Assembly: GCA_040383485.1 (NCBI GenBank)
Contig: JBEIDK010000061.1
Location: forward strand, 1-17,080
Length of the DNA stretch: 17,080 bases
Origin: JBEIDK01 sp040383485
GTDB taxonomy: Bacteria; Bacteroidota; Bacteroidia; UBA4408
Direction: 5' to 3'
Part shown: piece after piece, positions 8,223 through 16,235 of the stretch
Layout of the letters: every line of letters starts with the position of its first letter
Numbering within the stretch: position 1 is the first letter of the stretch
Notes under the pieces: model-generated
The model's input: only the letters and a program-made list of their open reading frames with translations
Database searches by the model: none
Told to the model about the DNA's origin: nothing
Translations under genes and position numbers: made by a program

Positions 8223-8245
8223 ATATTATCTTTATTTGATAATAT
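8223..8245. promoter_or_regulatory. Inverted repeat in the divergent promoter region
   Basis: ATATTATC (8223-8230) and its exact complement GATAATAT (8238-8245) flank a 7-bp spacer. It sits in the 101-bp gap between the divergent protease and DUF6089-type genes, about 30 bp from one start and 50 bp from the other. It could be an operator for a dimeric regulator or a structured 5' leader. No full TAnnTTTG promoter was found here. Confidence 0.35.
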
Positions 8246-8273
8246 GTAATAATTAAAAAAACATAATTTGAAG

Positions 8274-9296
8274 ATGAAAAAGTTAATACTTTCTGCAATA
8301 TTTATTGTTAGTACATCTATTACATTTGCGCAGTATAAAAAGGAATTTGGAGGAGCTCTAGGGTTCTCTAACTATCTTGGCGATATTGGTGGTGGTGCAG
8401 GGCCAGGCCGTGATAATATATCTGATTTAAGATGGCAACAAACGCGATATACTCTTAATGGCTATTTTAGATATAAATTAAACAAGAATTTTTCAACTAG
8501 AAGTTCATTAATATATGCTAGGCTTTCAGGTGCAGATAATATAAGTACAAATCCAGAGCGTGTTGCTAGAAATTTAAGTTTCAAGACTAACACTACTGAG
8601 ATTGCACAAACAATTGAGTGGAATTTTTACCAACAAACAAAAATGTCACCTCGTTCTTCAATTGTAAGTAAAGGAAGTAAAAAAAGAATGGACTTTAGAG
8701 CATTTGCTTTTGCTGGTGTTGGAGTATTATATTACAATCCAAAAGCAGAGTTAAATGGTAAAACATATAACTTAAGACCATTGCAAACAGAAGGAGTTAG
8801 TTATTCTCCTATTACATACACAGTGCCTGTAGGTATTGGTTTTGCATACACTTTAAATAAAACTATAAGAATAGGTGTTGATTTTAGTTATAGGCTCACT
8901 GGTTCTGATTATATTGATGATGTAAGCGGCACATACAAATATACTTATGAGGACGCAATGAATGCAAAACCAGGCGATGCTAATTATGAAGCAAAGGTTC
9001 TTGGTAATCGCACACCAGAGATTCAAAGCCTTTATGCTGTAAACAATCCAAATGGTGGTACCCAATATAATCCTAACTTACCAATAGGTAAAAACTATGG
9101 CGACTATTTCGATAATAATCAAAATAAGCAAGTACAAAGTATAAGAGGAACATCCAATGATAAAGATGGTTATTTATTATTTAATATAACTGCTGGGTAT
9201 GTTATTAAAGGAAAAAATAAAGCATACCAACAGAAATATCGTAACATTGTAAACCGTCGTAAGGTTGTTAAGAAGAAAACAAGAGCAAAATTCTAA
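8274..9296 (+). CDS. DUF6089-type outer-membrane beta-barrel protein (copy 1)
   Basis: A 340-aa protein with a signal peptide (residues 1-20, ending TFAQ) followed by GGALGFSNYLGDIGGG, the N-terminal signature of the DUF6089 family, and then alternating amphipathic strands expected of a small outer-membrane barrel. Conserved central blocks such as LRPLQTEG, YRLTGSDYIDDVSG and NRTPEIQS recur in the next gene, so the two are paralogs. The protein ends in a strongly basic tail (NRRKVVKKKTRAKF). The ATG at 8274 is preferred over an in-frame TTG six bases upstream because it begins a standard MKK signal peptide. Function is unknown. Confidence 0.85.
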   Translation: MKKLILSAIFIVSTSITFAQYKKEFGGALGFSNYLGDIGGGAGPGRDNISDLRWQQTRYTLNGYFRYKLNKNFSTRSSLIYARLSGADNISTNPERVARNLSFKTNTTEIAQTIEWNFYQQTKMSPRSSIVSKGSKKRMDFRAFAFAGVGVLYYNPKAELNGKTYNLRPLQTEGVSYSPITYTVPVGIGFAYTLNKTIRIGVDFSYRLTGSDYIDDVSGTYKYTYEDAMNAKPGDANYEAKVLGNRTPEIQSLYAVNNPNGGTQYNPNLPIGKNYGDYFDNNQNKQVQSIRGTSNDKDGYLLFNITAGYVIKGKNKAYQQKYRNIVNRRKVVKKKTRAKF

Positions 9297-9323
9297 AAAT
9301 GAGTTTTTAGTTTGAGATATATT

Positions 9324-9356
9324 AAGCTGTCCGAGTTTCGGGCAGCTTTTTTATTT
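9324..9356 (+). terminator. Strong intrinsic terminator after DUF6089 copy 1
   Basis: AAGCTGTCCGA (9324-9334) pairs with TCGGGCAGCTT (9338-9348) over 11 bp with one G-U pair and a 3-nt loop, followed by a T-rich tract. It lies 27 bp after the stop codon, so the two paralogs are probably transcribed separately. Confidence 0.9.
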
Positions 9357-9424
9357 TAAATTGAATGTTTATTATTGGCAAAAATCTAAATAAATACTCA
9401 TAATCATATAATTATAGGCTAAAA

Positions 9425-10420
9425 ATGACAAAATATTTAGTATTGTTTTTTTTGTTTTTTAGTTTTAAAGGTAATGCGCAACATAATATTGAGTTAGGAG
9501 GGAGCATTGGTGGTTGTAATTATGTTGGTGATGTTGGAGGGTTTTCTGATTATAGACAAGCTACTCCTAATCGAAAAAACCTTACTAATATTTATAAAGC
9601 TAACTTTAAATGGAACGATCCTACATTTTTTTGCGGAGCATACTTTAAGTATAAGTTTAATAAAAGAGTTTCAGCAAGAACACAATTTTCATTTTTAAAA
9701 CTTGCAGGTAGTGATGTTGGCAATGATAATATATTTAAACTTGTTCGTAATTTAAGTTTCAACACCAATGTTTTTGAATTAAATCAGACCATTGAATTTA
9801 ATTTCTATATGAGAACAAAAGTATCTAGAAACCCAACAATTAGCAAAGGCGGTAAAAAAAGGATTGATGTTAGAGCTTATTTTTTTACAGGTTTAGGGTT
9901 GTTGCAATTTAGTCCTAGAGCTAAGTTTAATGGTGAAATGGTAAAATTAAGACCGTTAAGAACAGAAGGTAAAAAGTATTCTTCATTAACTTGGACGGTT
10001 CCAATTGGAATAGGAATAAATTATGCTTTTAACAACAAATATTCTTTAGGGTTTTCATACAGTTATCATTTTACTGGTAGTGATTATTTAGATGACGTAA
10101 GTGGTTTTTATAATGTAGGCTATCAAGATGCCGCAAATCCTAAAAATGCCAAAAAACCTGAATATGCACTTGCAAATAGAACACCAGAAATACAGTCATA
10201 CGACGAAACGGGAAAGAATTATAACATCAATTTGCCTGCAGGTTATAAGTATGATAAAAATAGTGTAAGGGGTTCGGCCAATAGAAAAGATGGATATTTT
10301 GTTGCCAATGCAAGTTTTGGAATAATTCTCAAAGGGAAAAATAAATTTTATAGGAAGAAAAGCAAGCAGCTTAAGAATGTTAGAAAGATACAAAGCAAAA
10401 AGTATCGTGCTAAATTTTAA
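9425..10420 (+). CDS. DUF6089-type outer-membrane beta-barrel protein (copy 2)
   Basis: A 331-aa paralog of the preceding gene. It has a signal peptide (residues 1-19, ending GNAQ), GGSIGGCNYVGDVGG at the mature N-terminus, and the same blocks: VRNLSFNTN, KLRPLRTEG, YHFTGSDYLDDVSG, NRTPEIQS, and the basic tail ending KKYRAKF. It differs by an extra N-terminal loop (about residues 40-62) and a shorter loop after the NRTPEIQS block. Likely an outer-membrane barrel of unknown role. No promoter of the TAnnTTTG type was found in the 68 bp after the terminator, although one must lie there if the terminator is efficient. Confidence 0.85.
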   Translation: MTKYLVLFFLFFSFKGNAQHNIELGGSIGGCNYVGDVGGFSDYRQATPNRKNLTNIYKANFKWNDPTFFCGAYFKYKFNKRVSARTQFSFLKLAGSDVGNDNIFKLVRNLSFNTNVFELNQTIEFNFYMRTKVSRNPTISKGGKKRIDVRAYFFTGLGLLQFSPRAKFNGEMVKLRPLRTEGKKYSSLTWTVPIGIGINYAFNNKYSLGFSYSYHFTGSDYLDDVSGFYNVGYQDAANPKNAKKPEYALANRTPEIQSYDETGKNYNINLPAGYKYDKNSVRGSANRKDGYFVANASFGIILKGKNKFYRKKSKQLKNVRKIQSKKYRAKF

Positions 10421-10484
10421 TTTGAACATAAAATTTCTCTGCATTTTCTCTTTTAAATTAAGGACACCATTTATACAGTAATTT

Positions 10485-11522
10485 ATGCTTGCTCAAGTTA
10501 TTTATCCTGATAAAATAGAGCCAAATGGACTGGATGATTTTTTAGAGAATGGCTGGTTTAGAATGGGGCAAAGTATTTTTACAACTAACTTTTTAACATT
10601 TAAAAATAATTTCTACAGTGCTATTTGGCTAAGAATTGTTTTGTCAAATTATTGCGATTCTGAAAGCCAAAAAAAAATTTTAAAGCAAAACTCCTCGTTC
10701 AATGTAACTATTGCTAATGCTGAAATTACTGAAGAGAAGGAAGATTTATTTACGAAGTATAAGAATGGGATTAATTTTGAAGCAAGTGAATCATTGCATT
10801 ATTTGTTATATGGTAATTCGAACAGTCATTCAATATATTATACAAAAGAAATATGTATTTATGATGGTAATAAACTAATTGGTGTTGGGTATTTTGATAT
10901 AGGTTTAGATAGCGCACAGGGCATTACTTGTTTTTATAATCCTAGCTATAAAAAATTTAGTATAGGTAAATATTTAATGCTTCTGAAAATTAGTTATTGC
11001 AAGCAATTAGGATTGAAATATTTTTATCCAGGTTATTTTGCACCTGGTTATAAGTTATTTGATTATAAATTAATGCTTGGTAAAAACTGCACGCAATACC
11101 TAAACTTATCTAAAAACAAATGGATCAATACTGCAAAGTTTTCAGATGAAAATGTACCTTTATTATTGATGCGATATAAGTTGTTTGAACTTCAAAATAA
11201 ACTGTTTGAATATAATATTGAAGCTAGGTTAAAAAATTATAGATATTTTGATGCTTCATTAATTGAAAATATTTTTGCACAACAGTTATTAGATTTTCCA
11301 ACATTTTTATTGATATTCGATATTGATGAAAATAATTTGATACCAATTGTTGTGTATAATGTTAGCAATGAAAAATACCAAATTCTCCAATGTAGAAGTA
11401 TTTGGCAGTCTGAACTAACTAATTCAATTGTTGAAATATATTCTGATAACTTATTACAAGTAGCGGAAGTATTGTTCGAGTCAAAAACTACAAGTGAAAT
11501 ACTAGAATTTATTGGTTATTAA
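10485..11522 (+). CDS. Divergent Ate1/Bpt-type aminoacyl-tRNA-protein transferase homologue
   Basis: A 345-aa cytoplasmic protein. Family members transfer an amino acid from tRNA to the N-terminus of proteins, marking them for degradation (N-degron pathway). Residues 22-75 align with the ATE N-terminal domain: GWFRMGQSIFTT, WLR and SQKKILKQNS, the last like the SxxQxxxxxxN block of Bpt. Residues 100-195 align with the GNAT-fold C-terminal domain: ESLHYLLYG, LIGVGYFDIG, ITCFYNPSYKKFSIGKYLML, LGLKYFYPGYFAPGYKLFDYK. The cysteine cluster (PxCxxC) normally in the N-terminal domain is absent. An unmatched tail (about 220-345) makes it some 100 residues longer than Bpt. It follows DUF6089 copy 2 by 64 bp. 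The family is fairly sure; the substrate specificity, or loss of activity, is not. Confidence 0.75.
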   Translation: MLAQVIYPDKIEPNGLDDFLENGWFRMGQSIFTTNFLTFKNNFYSAIWLRIVLSNYCDSESQKKILKQNSSFNVTIANAEITEEKEDLFTKYKNGINFEASESLHYLLYGNSNSHSIYYTKEICIYDGNKLIGVGYFDIGLDSAQGITCFYNPSYKKFSIGKYLMLLKISYCKQLGLKYFYPGYFAPGYKLFDYKLMLGKNCTQYLNLSKNKWINTAKFSDENVPLLLMRYKLFELQNKLFEYNIEARLKNYRYFDASLIENIFAQQLLDFPTFLLIFDIDENNLIPIVVYNVSNEKYQILQCRSIWQSELTNSIVEIYSDNLLQVAEVLFESKTTSEILEFIGY

Positions 11523-11652
11523 AATATAACAAATCTATCAAATTGCGCTAGTATCCTAACAAGTCATTTTATAAAACAACTTGTATAATACACTTGAATG
11601 ATAAATAAAAGTATATGCTTATAATTGCAATTGTAAAATTCGTTTTTTTTTG

Positions 11653-12807
11653 ATGGATACTCCAATTTCAATTCCAAGTAAATTACCCACTCAAGGCAGT
11701 TCTATTTTTTCAATCATGTCAAATTTGGCATCAGAAAATAAAGCAATTAATTTATCTCAAGGATTTCCAGATTTTGATTGCAGCGATGAAATAAAAAAGC
11801 TAGTTTCAAAATATATTAAAGGAGGTTACAATCAATATGCTCCAATGCCAGGAGTGATGTTACTACGTGAAGCTATTGCAGAAAAAACAGAGTATTTATA
11901 CAGTGCAAAATATAATCCCGAAACTGAAATAACAGTAACCGCAGGAGCTACCCAAGCCATATTTGCTGCCATTACCGCTTTTGTGCGCGAAGGTGATGAG
12001 GTAATTATTTTTGAGCCTGCTTATGATTGCTATGTGCCAGCAATTGAGCTAAATGGAGGCAAAGCAGTTTTTGCAAAATTAAAATTTCCTAATTATAGTA
12101 TTGATTGGGAAGAGGTAAAAAAACTTTTTAAAAGGCAAACGAGGATGATAATTATCAATACTCCAAATAATCCTAGCGGAAGTATTTTTACAGCGGCTGA
12201 TATGCAAAAGTTAGAAAAGTTAACAAAGAATACAGATATAATTATATTAAGTGATGAAGTTTATGAGCACATTGTCTTTGATGGTTTTGAACATCAAAGT
12301 ATTGCAAGATTTCCTAAGTTAGCTGAGCGAAGTATTATTGTTTCGTCATTTGGTAAAACTTATCATACAACAGGTTGGAAAGTAGGATATGCTGTTGCTC
12401 CACAAAAATTAATGACTGAATTCAGAAAAACACATCAGTTCAATGTTTTTGCAGTTAACCATCCTATACAACTTGCGTACTCCGAAATATTAAAATCAAA
12501 AGATTTATATTTAAGTATTGGTCAAATGTATCAGGAAAAGCGGGACCTTTTTTTGAAGTTGATTAGTGCTTCAAAGTTAAAACCAATAGCTTGCAGCTCA
12601 ACCTATTTTCAGCTTCTAAAATATGATGGAGTAAGTGAACTGAAAGATACAGAATTTGCTAAAGAACTAACCATTAAGTATAAGTTAGCTTCGATACCTG
12701 TTTCTGTTTTTTATCATGACCATATTGACAATAAAGTATTACGTTTTTGTTTTGCTAAAAACAATGAGACACTAGAAAAAGCTGCTGAAATAATTTGTAA
12801 ACTTTAA
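11653..12807 (+). CDS. ybdL: PLP-dependent methionine aminotransferase, YbdL type
   Basis: A 384-aa fold-type I, class I/II aminotransferase. Very close motif agreement with E. coli YbdL: NLSQGFPDFD, QYAPMPGV, VTAGATQAIFAAI, NTPNNPSG (N173), SDEVYEHI (D201, Y204), the PLP-lysine K235 in SSFGKTYH, TGWKVGY, and the carboxylate-binding R364 in VLRFCFAK. It would transaminate methionine and related amino acids with 2-oxo acids in the cytosol, probably in methionine salvage or amino-acid catabolism. The ATG at 11653 is preceded directly by an in-frame TTG and a T8 run; the ATG is preferred. It is followed 12 bp later by the barrel gene, so the two are probably co-transcribed. Confidence 0.9.
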   Translation: MDTPISIPSKLPTQGSSIFSIMSNLASENKAINLSQGFPDFDCSDEIKKLVSKYIKGGYNQYAPMPGVMLLREAIAEKTEYLYSAKYNPETEITVTAGATQAIFAAITAFVREGDEVIIFEPAYDCYVPAIELNGGKAVFAKLKFPNYSIDWEEVKKLFKRQTRMIIINTPNNPSGSIFTAADMQKLEKLTKNTDIIILSDEVYEHIVFDGFEHQSIARFPKLAERSIIVSSFGKTYHTTGWKVGYAVAPQKLMTEFRKTHQFNVFAVNHPIQLAYSEILKSKDLYLSIGQMYQEKRDLFLKLISASKLKPIACSSTYFQLLKYDGVSELKDTEFAKELTIKYKLASIPVSVFYHDHIDNKVLRFCFAKNNETLEKAAEIICKL

Positions 12808-12819
12808 TTTTGGTATAAA

Positions 12820-13632
12820 ATGAAATTATTTATCACTCCATTATTCGTCAATTTAATTTTAATTATTCATTGTTATGCTGGCGTCGATAATTTGCCAGTT
12901 GGAGCAAAGCAAGCAGGAATGGGTAATGCAGCCGTAGCAAGTTCTGACATTTGGAGTGTATATCATAATCAAGCAGGTTTAGCAAATATTGATAAAACAA
13001 CGGCAAGTATAAATGCATCACAAGGTTATTTTTTAAAACAAACATCACTTGCTTCTGTAGCAATAGCCTATCCAACAAAATTAGGAACGTTCGCCATTTC
13101 ATACAACAGATTTGGTTATAGCTTGTATAATGAGAGTAAAACTGGATTTGCTTTTGCCCGAAAGTTTGGGGAAGGCCTTAGAATTGGTGCACAAGCAAAT
13201 TTAAATAGCGTTGCACTTGGCGAGAATTATGGCAAAAGAACATTAGCAACTTTTGAAATTGGAGTACAAACCAAAATTTTGAAAAACCTATGGATTGGAG
13301 CACATTTCTATAATTTTTCAAGAAGTAAAATAAACTCAATTGAAAAGGTTCCGGTAATTGTAAAGTTTGGTGTTTACTATACCTTTAATACCAATGTAAA
13401 TGCAACTATAGAATATGAAAAAAATTGGGTTACTAAACCATTATTTAAAGCAGGATTAGAATATAAATTAGCAAAAGAATTCTCACTTAGGGTAGGTATA
13501 AATGGAGGTTCAAACGTAAGTACATTTGTTGGTGCTGGCTATTTGGTCAAAAAATTTAGAATTGACGCTGCTTGCGCTTTTGACCAAAAACTAGGGGCTT
13601 CGCCAAATATAAGTCTAACATATTCATTTTAG
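12820..13632 (+). CDS. PorV/PorQ-like outer-membrane beta-barrel protein
   Basis: A 270-aa protein with a signal peptide (residues 1-20, ending CYA) and the signature of the PorV/PorQ branch of FadL-like barrels at the mature N-terminus: VGAKQAGMGNAAVASSD followed by NQAGLA (28-55). The rest alternates hydrophobic and polar residues and ends in SLTYSF, with the terminal Phe expected for BAM-inserted barrels. It is shorter than PorV or PorQ of P. gingivalis, so a direct T9SS role is not claimed. It starts 12 bp after ybdL, implying one operon, though no functional link is obvious. Confidence 0.8.
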   Translation: MKLFITPLFVNLILIIHCYAGVDNLPVGAKQAGMGNAAVASSDIWSVYHNQAGLANIDKTTASINASQGYFLKQTSLASVAIAYPTKLGTFAISYNRFGYSLYNESKTGFAFARKFGEGLRIGAQANLNSVALGENYGKRTLATFEIGVQTKILKNLWIGAHFYNFSRSKINSIEKVPVIVKFGVYYTFNTNVNATIEYEKNWVTKPLFKAGLEYKLAKEFSLRVGINGGSNVSTFVGAGYLVKKFRIDAACAFDQKLGASPNISLTYSF

Positions 13633-13726
13633 TTTCTCAACACATTGCATTTACTTTTTGTCAAATAGTTTATCAAATAAAAATACATGTAATTTCATGA
13701 AAAAATTACTTACTTTATCTTAATAT

Positions 13727-14140
13727 ATGTGTAGGACTTTAATATTATTTTTTCTAATTTTTTCTAGTTGCAAACTATTTGCAAGTAAGGCAGATTTATT
13801 TTCTTATGATGAAAAATTAATTAACGAAGTGTTTTATGAATTAGCAGAATTAGAAACTGAAATTAATAACAATAATTTTAGTTTAGAAATAGTACAAAAA
13901 TATAAGCACCTTAATTTAATGCTGGTTAATCCAGAAGGAGAATCAAAGACTGCTGGAGATTCTTTTTTTAAAGGATTTACTCTGGGCTGTATAGGTGTTA
14001 TTGATGCATATTTAGAAGATGATCATAATAAATACAAACGTGGTCCATTGTGGACTGGATGTTGCTTAAATACCATTATACTTGCTGGACTTTATTATTT
14101 ACTTGACACGAATTATTTTAAGCTTATACCAAATATTTAA
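13727..14140 (+). CDS. Small exported or membrane protein of unknown function
   Basis: A 137-aa protein that I do not recognise by function. It has a hydrophobic N-terminus (residues 4-14) with a possible signal cleavage after FAS (20); the Cys at 15 lies in FSSC, a poor lipobox. An acidic helical segment (KADLFSYDEKLINEVFYELAELE region, 21-45) follows, then two short hydrophobic segments (about 82-95 and 111-127) each beginning with GC or GCC. This layout resembles small Bacteroidota membrane proteins with no known role. The frame is preceded by an in-frame ATG-8 codons-TAA mini-ORF (13697-13723). The gene ends four bases from the end of the convergent transporter gene. Confidence 0.65.
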   Translation: MCRTLILFFLIFSSCKLFASKADLFSYDEKLINEVFYELAELETEINNNNFSLEIVQKYKHLNLMLVNPEGESKTAGDSFFKGFTLGCIGVIDAYLEDDHNKYKRGPLWTGCCLNTIILAGLYYLLDTNYFKLIPNI

Positions 14141-14144
14141 ACAA

Positions 14145-16028
14145 CTACTCTCTAACAATTAATATAGCCGCATTAACTTTGTGACGCACCTTTTCTAAGG
14201 TAGTTCCAAATAGCAAATCTTTAAATGCATTATGACCATGTGCTCCCATTACTAACAAGTCAGGATTGATTTGATTAACTATTTCGGGAATACTCTTTTT
14301 AGGATTTCCAAAACCTAATTTTATATTCACATTATAACCATCACCTATGAGTGTTTCTTCATATTGTTTCAAATGCTTTAAATCTTCATTACTCTCTAAA
14401 TCATCTGTTTCATTTCCTAAAACAAGTGCGCCAGCAGACTCTGAAATGTGTATAATATAATAAACAGACTTCTTTCCGCCTTGAGCAATTGCTGCTCCTA
14501 TAGCCTTGCTATCCATATTTCCAAAGTCTACTGTAATCGCAATTTTATTGAAAGCCGTGCTTTTGAATTTTACAAGTTCTGAAATTGTTCCGTGAGGCGT
14601 TATTGGTTTTACCCTTACCAATTGCTTGGCAAAAGGATAAAAAATTGTGAACAACAATATTGTCGCTGTAACAATCATAAATAAAATCAAAAATAATTTT
14701 AAAATATTCAATCCTTCATTGTTATTTAAATATTCAATTAAGAAATTAGTAACTAACTTTATGTTTAAGCTCACAATTACTAGCGCACTTACCCAAGCTG
14801 CAATTTTTGTTTTAGTGCTAATAGCATATTTTCCCATTGCTGTTTTGTCACTTACAAAATGTATAAGCGGAATTACTGCAAAGCCGAGTTGCATACTCAG
14901 TATAACTTGGCTCATTATTAAAAGTCTGCCAGTGGCACTTTCGCCAAAAGAGTATATAACAATAAATGCAGGAATAATTGCTAACAAACGAGTTAGAAGT
15001 CTTCTCATCCAAGGAGCAATACGTAAATTTAAATACCCTTCCATAACTATTTGACCTGCTAGTGTTCCTGTAATTGTACTGCTCTGTCCAGCAGCAATTA
15101 ATGCAATTGCAAATATTGTAGGTGCATAGCTATTACCAATTATTGGAGCAAGAAATTTATAGGCATCTTGTATTTCAGCAACATCAAACATATTATTCTT
15201 AAAAAAAGTGGCAGCAGCTAAAATAAGAATAGAAGCATTTACAAAGAATGCAAGGTTAAGCGCAATGGCAGAGTCAATAATATTAAACTTAATAGCACGT
15301 TTAATTTCTATGTCATTACGTTCAAATTTGCGGGTTTGAACCAAGGAAGAATGCAAGTAAAGATTGTGAGGCATTACGGTAGCCCCAATAATTCCAATGG
15401 CTAAATATAGTGCCTCTTCACTTAATAAACCTGGTTTAAAACCTCGAATTAGTAATGCCATATCGGGTTTTGCAAACATCATTTCTGCTAAGAAAGAAAG
15501 ACCTATAATTGCTACTAATGATATAATAAACGCTTCCATTTTTTTTATACCAAAATTGATAAGGTAAATAAGCAAGAATGAGTCTAAAACTGTAATAACA
15601 ACGCCATATAGAATAGGTAAATTAAATAAAAGTTGAAGCCCAATTGCCATACCTAATACCTCTGCCAAATCGCATGCTGCAATTGCAATTTCCGCAAAAA
15701 AATAAAGAAAAACATTAATGTATTTAGGATAGTTTTCGCGTGAAGCCTGAGCAAGGTCACGTCCAGTTACAATGCCAAGTCTTGCGCTTAAGCTTTGTAA
15801 TAATAATGCTATTAAATTCGACATTAATAACACCCAAAGTAAATTATACCCAAACTTGCTTCCAGCAGCAATATCGGTAGCCCAATTTCCGGGATCCATG
15901 TAACCTACACTAACCATATATGCTGGGCCAAAGAAAGCTAACAATTTTTTAAACCCTGTATTTTTAATTGAAGTATTTACGCTTCCATGTACTTCTGATA
16001 AGGATTTTTTTGAATTGCTAGTGTTCAT
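14145..16028 (-). CDS. Nramp family metal transporter fused to a universal stress protein domain
   Basis: A 627-aa inner-membrane protein. Residues 25-465 are an Nramp/MntH proton-coupled transporter of Mn2+ or Fe2+: the TM1 metal-site motif DPGN (45-48), the TM6 motif AxxMPH (216-221), and GQSSTITGT (314-322). About eleven membrane segments can be counted. Residues 490-627 form a cytoplasmic UspA domain with the ATP-binding pattern G-x2-G-x9-G-T (G595, G598, G608, T609), so it likely binds ATP or a related nucleotide. The fusion suggests that a nucleotide or stress signal controls metal uptake; this is inference. It is convergent with the small gene at 13727 and divergent from htpG. Confidence 0.92.
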   Translation of the reverse strand: MNTSNSKKSLSEVHGSVNTSIKNTGFKKLLAFFGPAYMVSVGYMDPGNWATDIAAGSKFGYNLLWVLLMSNLIALLLQSLSARLGIVTGRDLAQASRENYPKYINVFLYFFAEIAIAACDLAEVLGMAIGLQLLFNLPILYGVVITVLDSFLLIYLINFGIKKMEAFIISLVAIIGLSFLAEMMFAKPDMALLIRGFKPGLLSEEALYLAIGIIGATVMPHNLYLHSSLVQTRKFERNDIEIKRAIKFNIIDSAIALNLAFFVNASILILAAATFFKNNMFDVAEIQDAYKFLAPIIGNSYAPTIFAIALIAAGQSSTITGTLAGQIVMEGYLNLRIAPWMRRLLTRLLAIIPAFIVIYSFGESATGRLLIMSQVILSMQLGFAVIPLIHFVSDKTAMGKYAISTKTKIAAWVSALVIVSLNIKLVTNFLIEYLNNNEGLNILKLFLILFMIVTATILLFTIFYPFAKQLVRVKPITPHGTISELVKFKSTAFNKIAITVDFGNMDSKAIGAAIAQGGKKSVYYIIHISESAGALVLGNETDDLESNEDLKHLKQYEETLIGDGYNVNIKLGFGNPKKSIPEIVNQINPDLLVMGAHGHNAFKDLLFGTTLEKVRHKVNAAILIVRE

Positions 16029-16044
16029 TATTTTTAATCAACAA

Positions 16045-16075
16045 CAAAATTAAATGTCATTGGCAAACTTAACAA
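16045..16075 (-). promoter_or_regulatory. Candidate promoter of the Nramp-Usp gene
   Basis: On the minus strand TTG (16073-16075) lies 20 bp upstream of TAATTTTG (16045-16052), a full TAnnTTTG match with the usual Bacteroidota spacing. The ATG follows 16 bp after the -7 box. Confidence 0.6.
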
Positions 16076-16176
16076 TTAGAGTATTGATGTCATGTTAAAA
16101 ATATTGAACAGGAGTCTATTAGAATTTACTACGACAAAATTATTATATAATGTTATTTTCATTGACATTATGACAT
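16054..16176. repeat. Four ATGTCA/TGACAT hexamers between the transporter and htpG
   Basis: ATGTCA occurs at 16054-16059 and 16087-16092, and its complement TGACAT at 16163-16168 and 16171-16176. The first lies inside the transporter promoter spacer and the last pair about 60 bp before the htpG ATG. The copies may be operator half-sites, but short AT-rich words recur by chance. Confidence 0.3.
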
Positions 16177-16235
16177 TTAAGTACTGTTGGTATAGTTATT
16201 GAAAAATGCAGAAAAAATTTTTAATAAATAATATC

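Noticed and set aside
8173..8298. Upstream extension of the S41 protease by 42 codons
   Set aside because: It would place a non-signal segment before a clean signal peptide and overlap the divergent gene start; the ATG at 8172 is the better start.
11559..11584. Possible hairpin ACAAGT...ACTTGT after the Bpt-like gene
   Set aside because: Only six paired bases before mismatches, a 14-base middle and no T tract; too weak to call a terminator.
14140..14145. Convergent genes separated by only four bases as a possible antisense regulatory pair
   Set aside because: Tight tail-to-tail spacing without a visible terminator is common in compact genomes; nothing in the sequence shows regulation.
16206..16235. 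Alternative htpG start ten codons upstream
   Set aside because: It is in frame and open, but HtpG proteins normally begin just before the GxINVQTEN block, which fits 16236.
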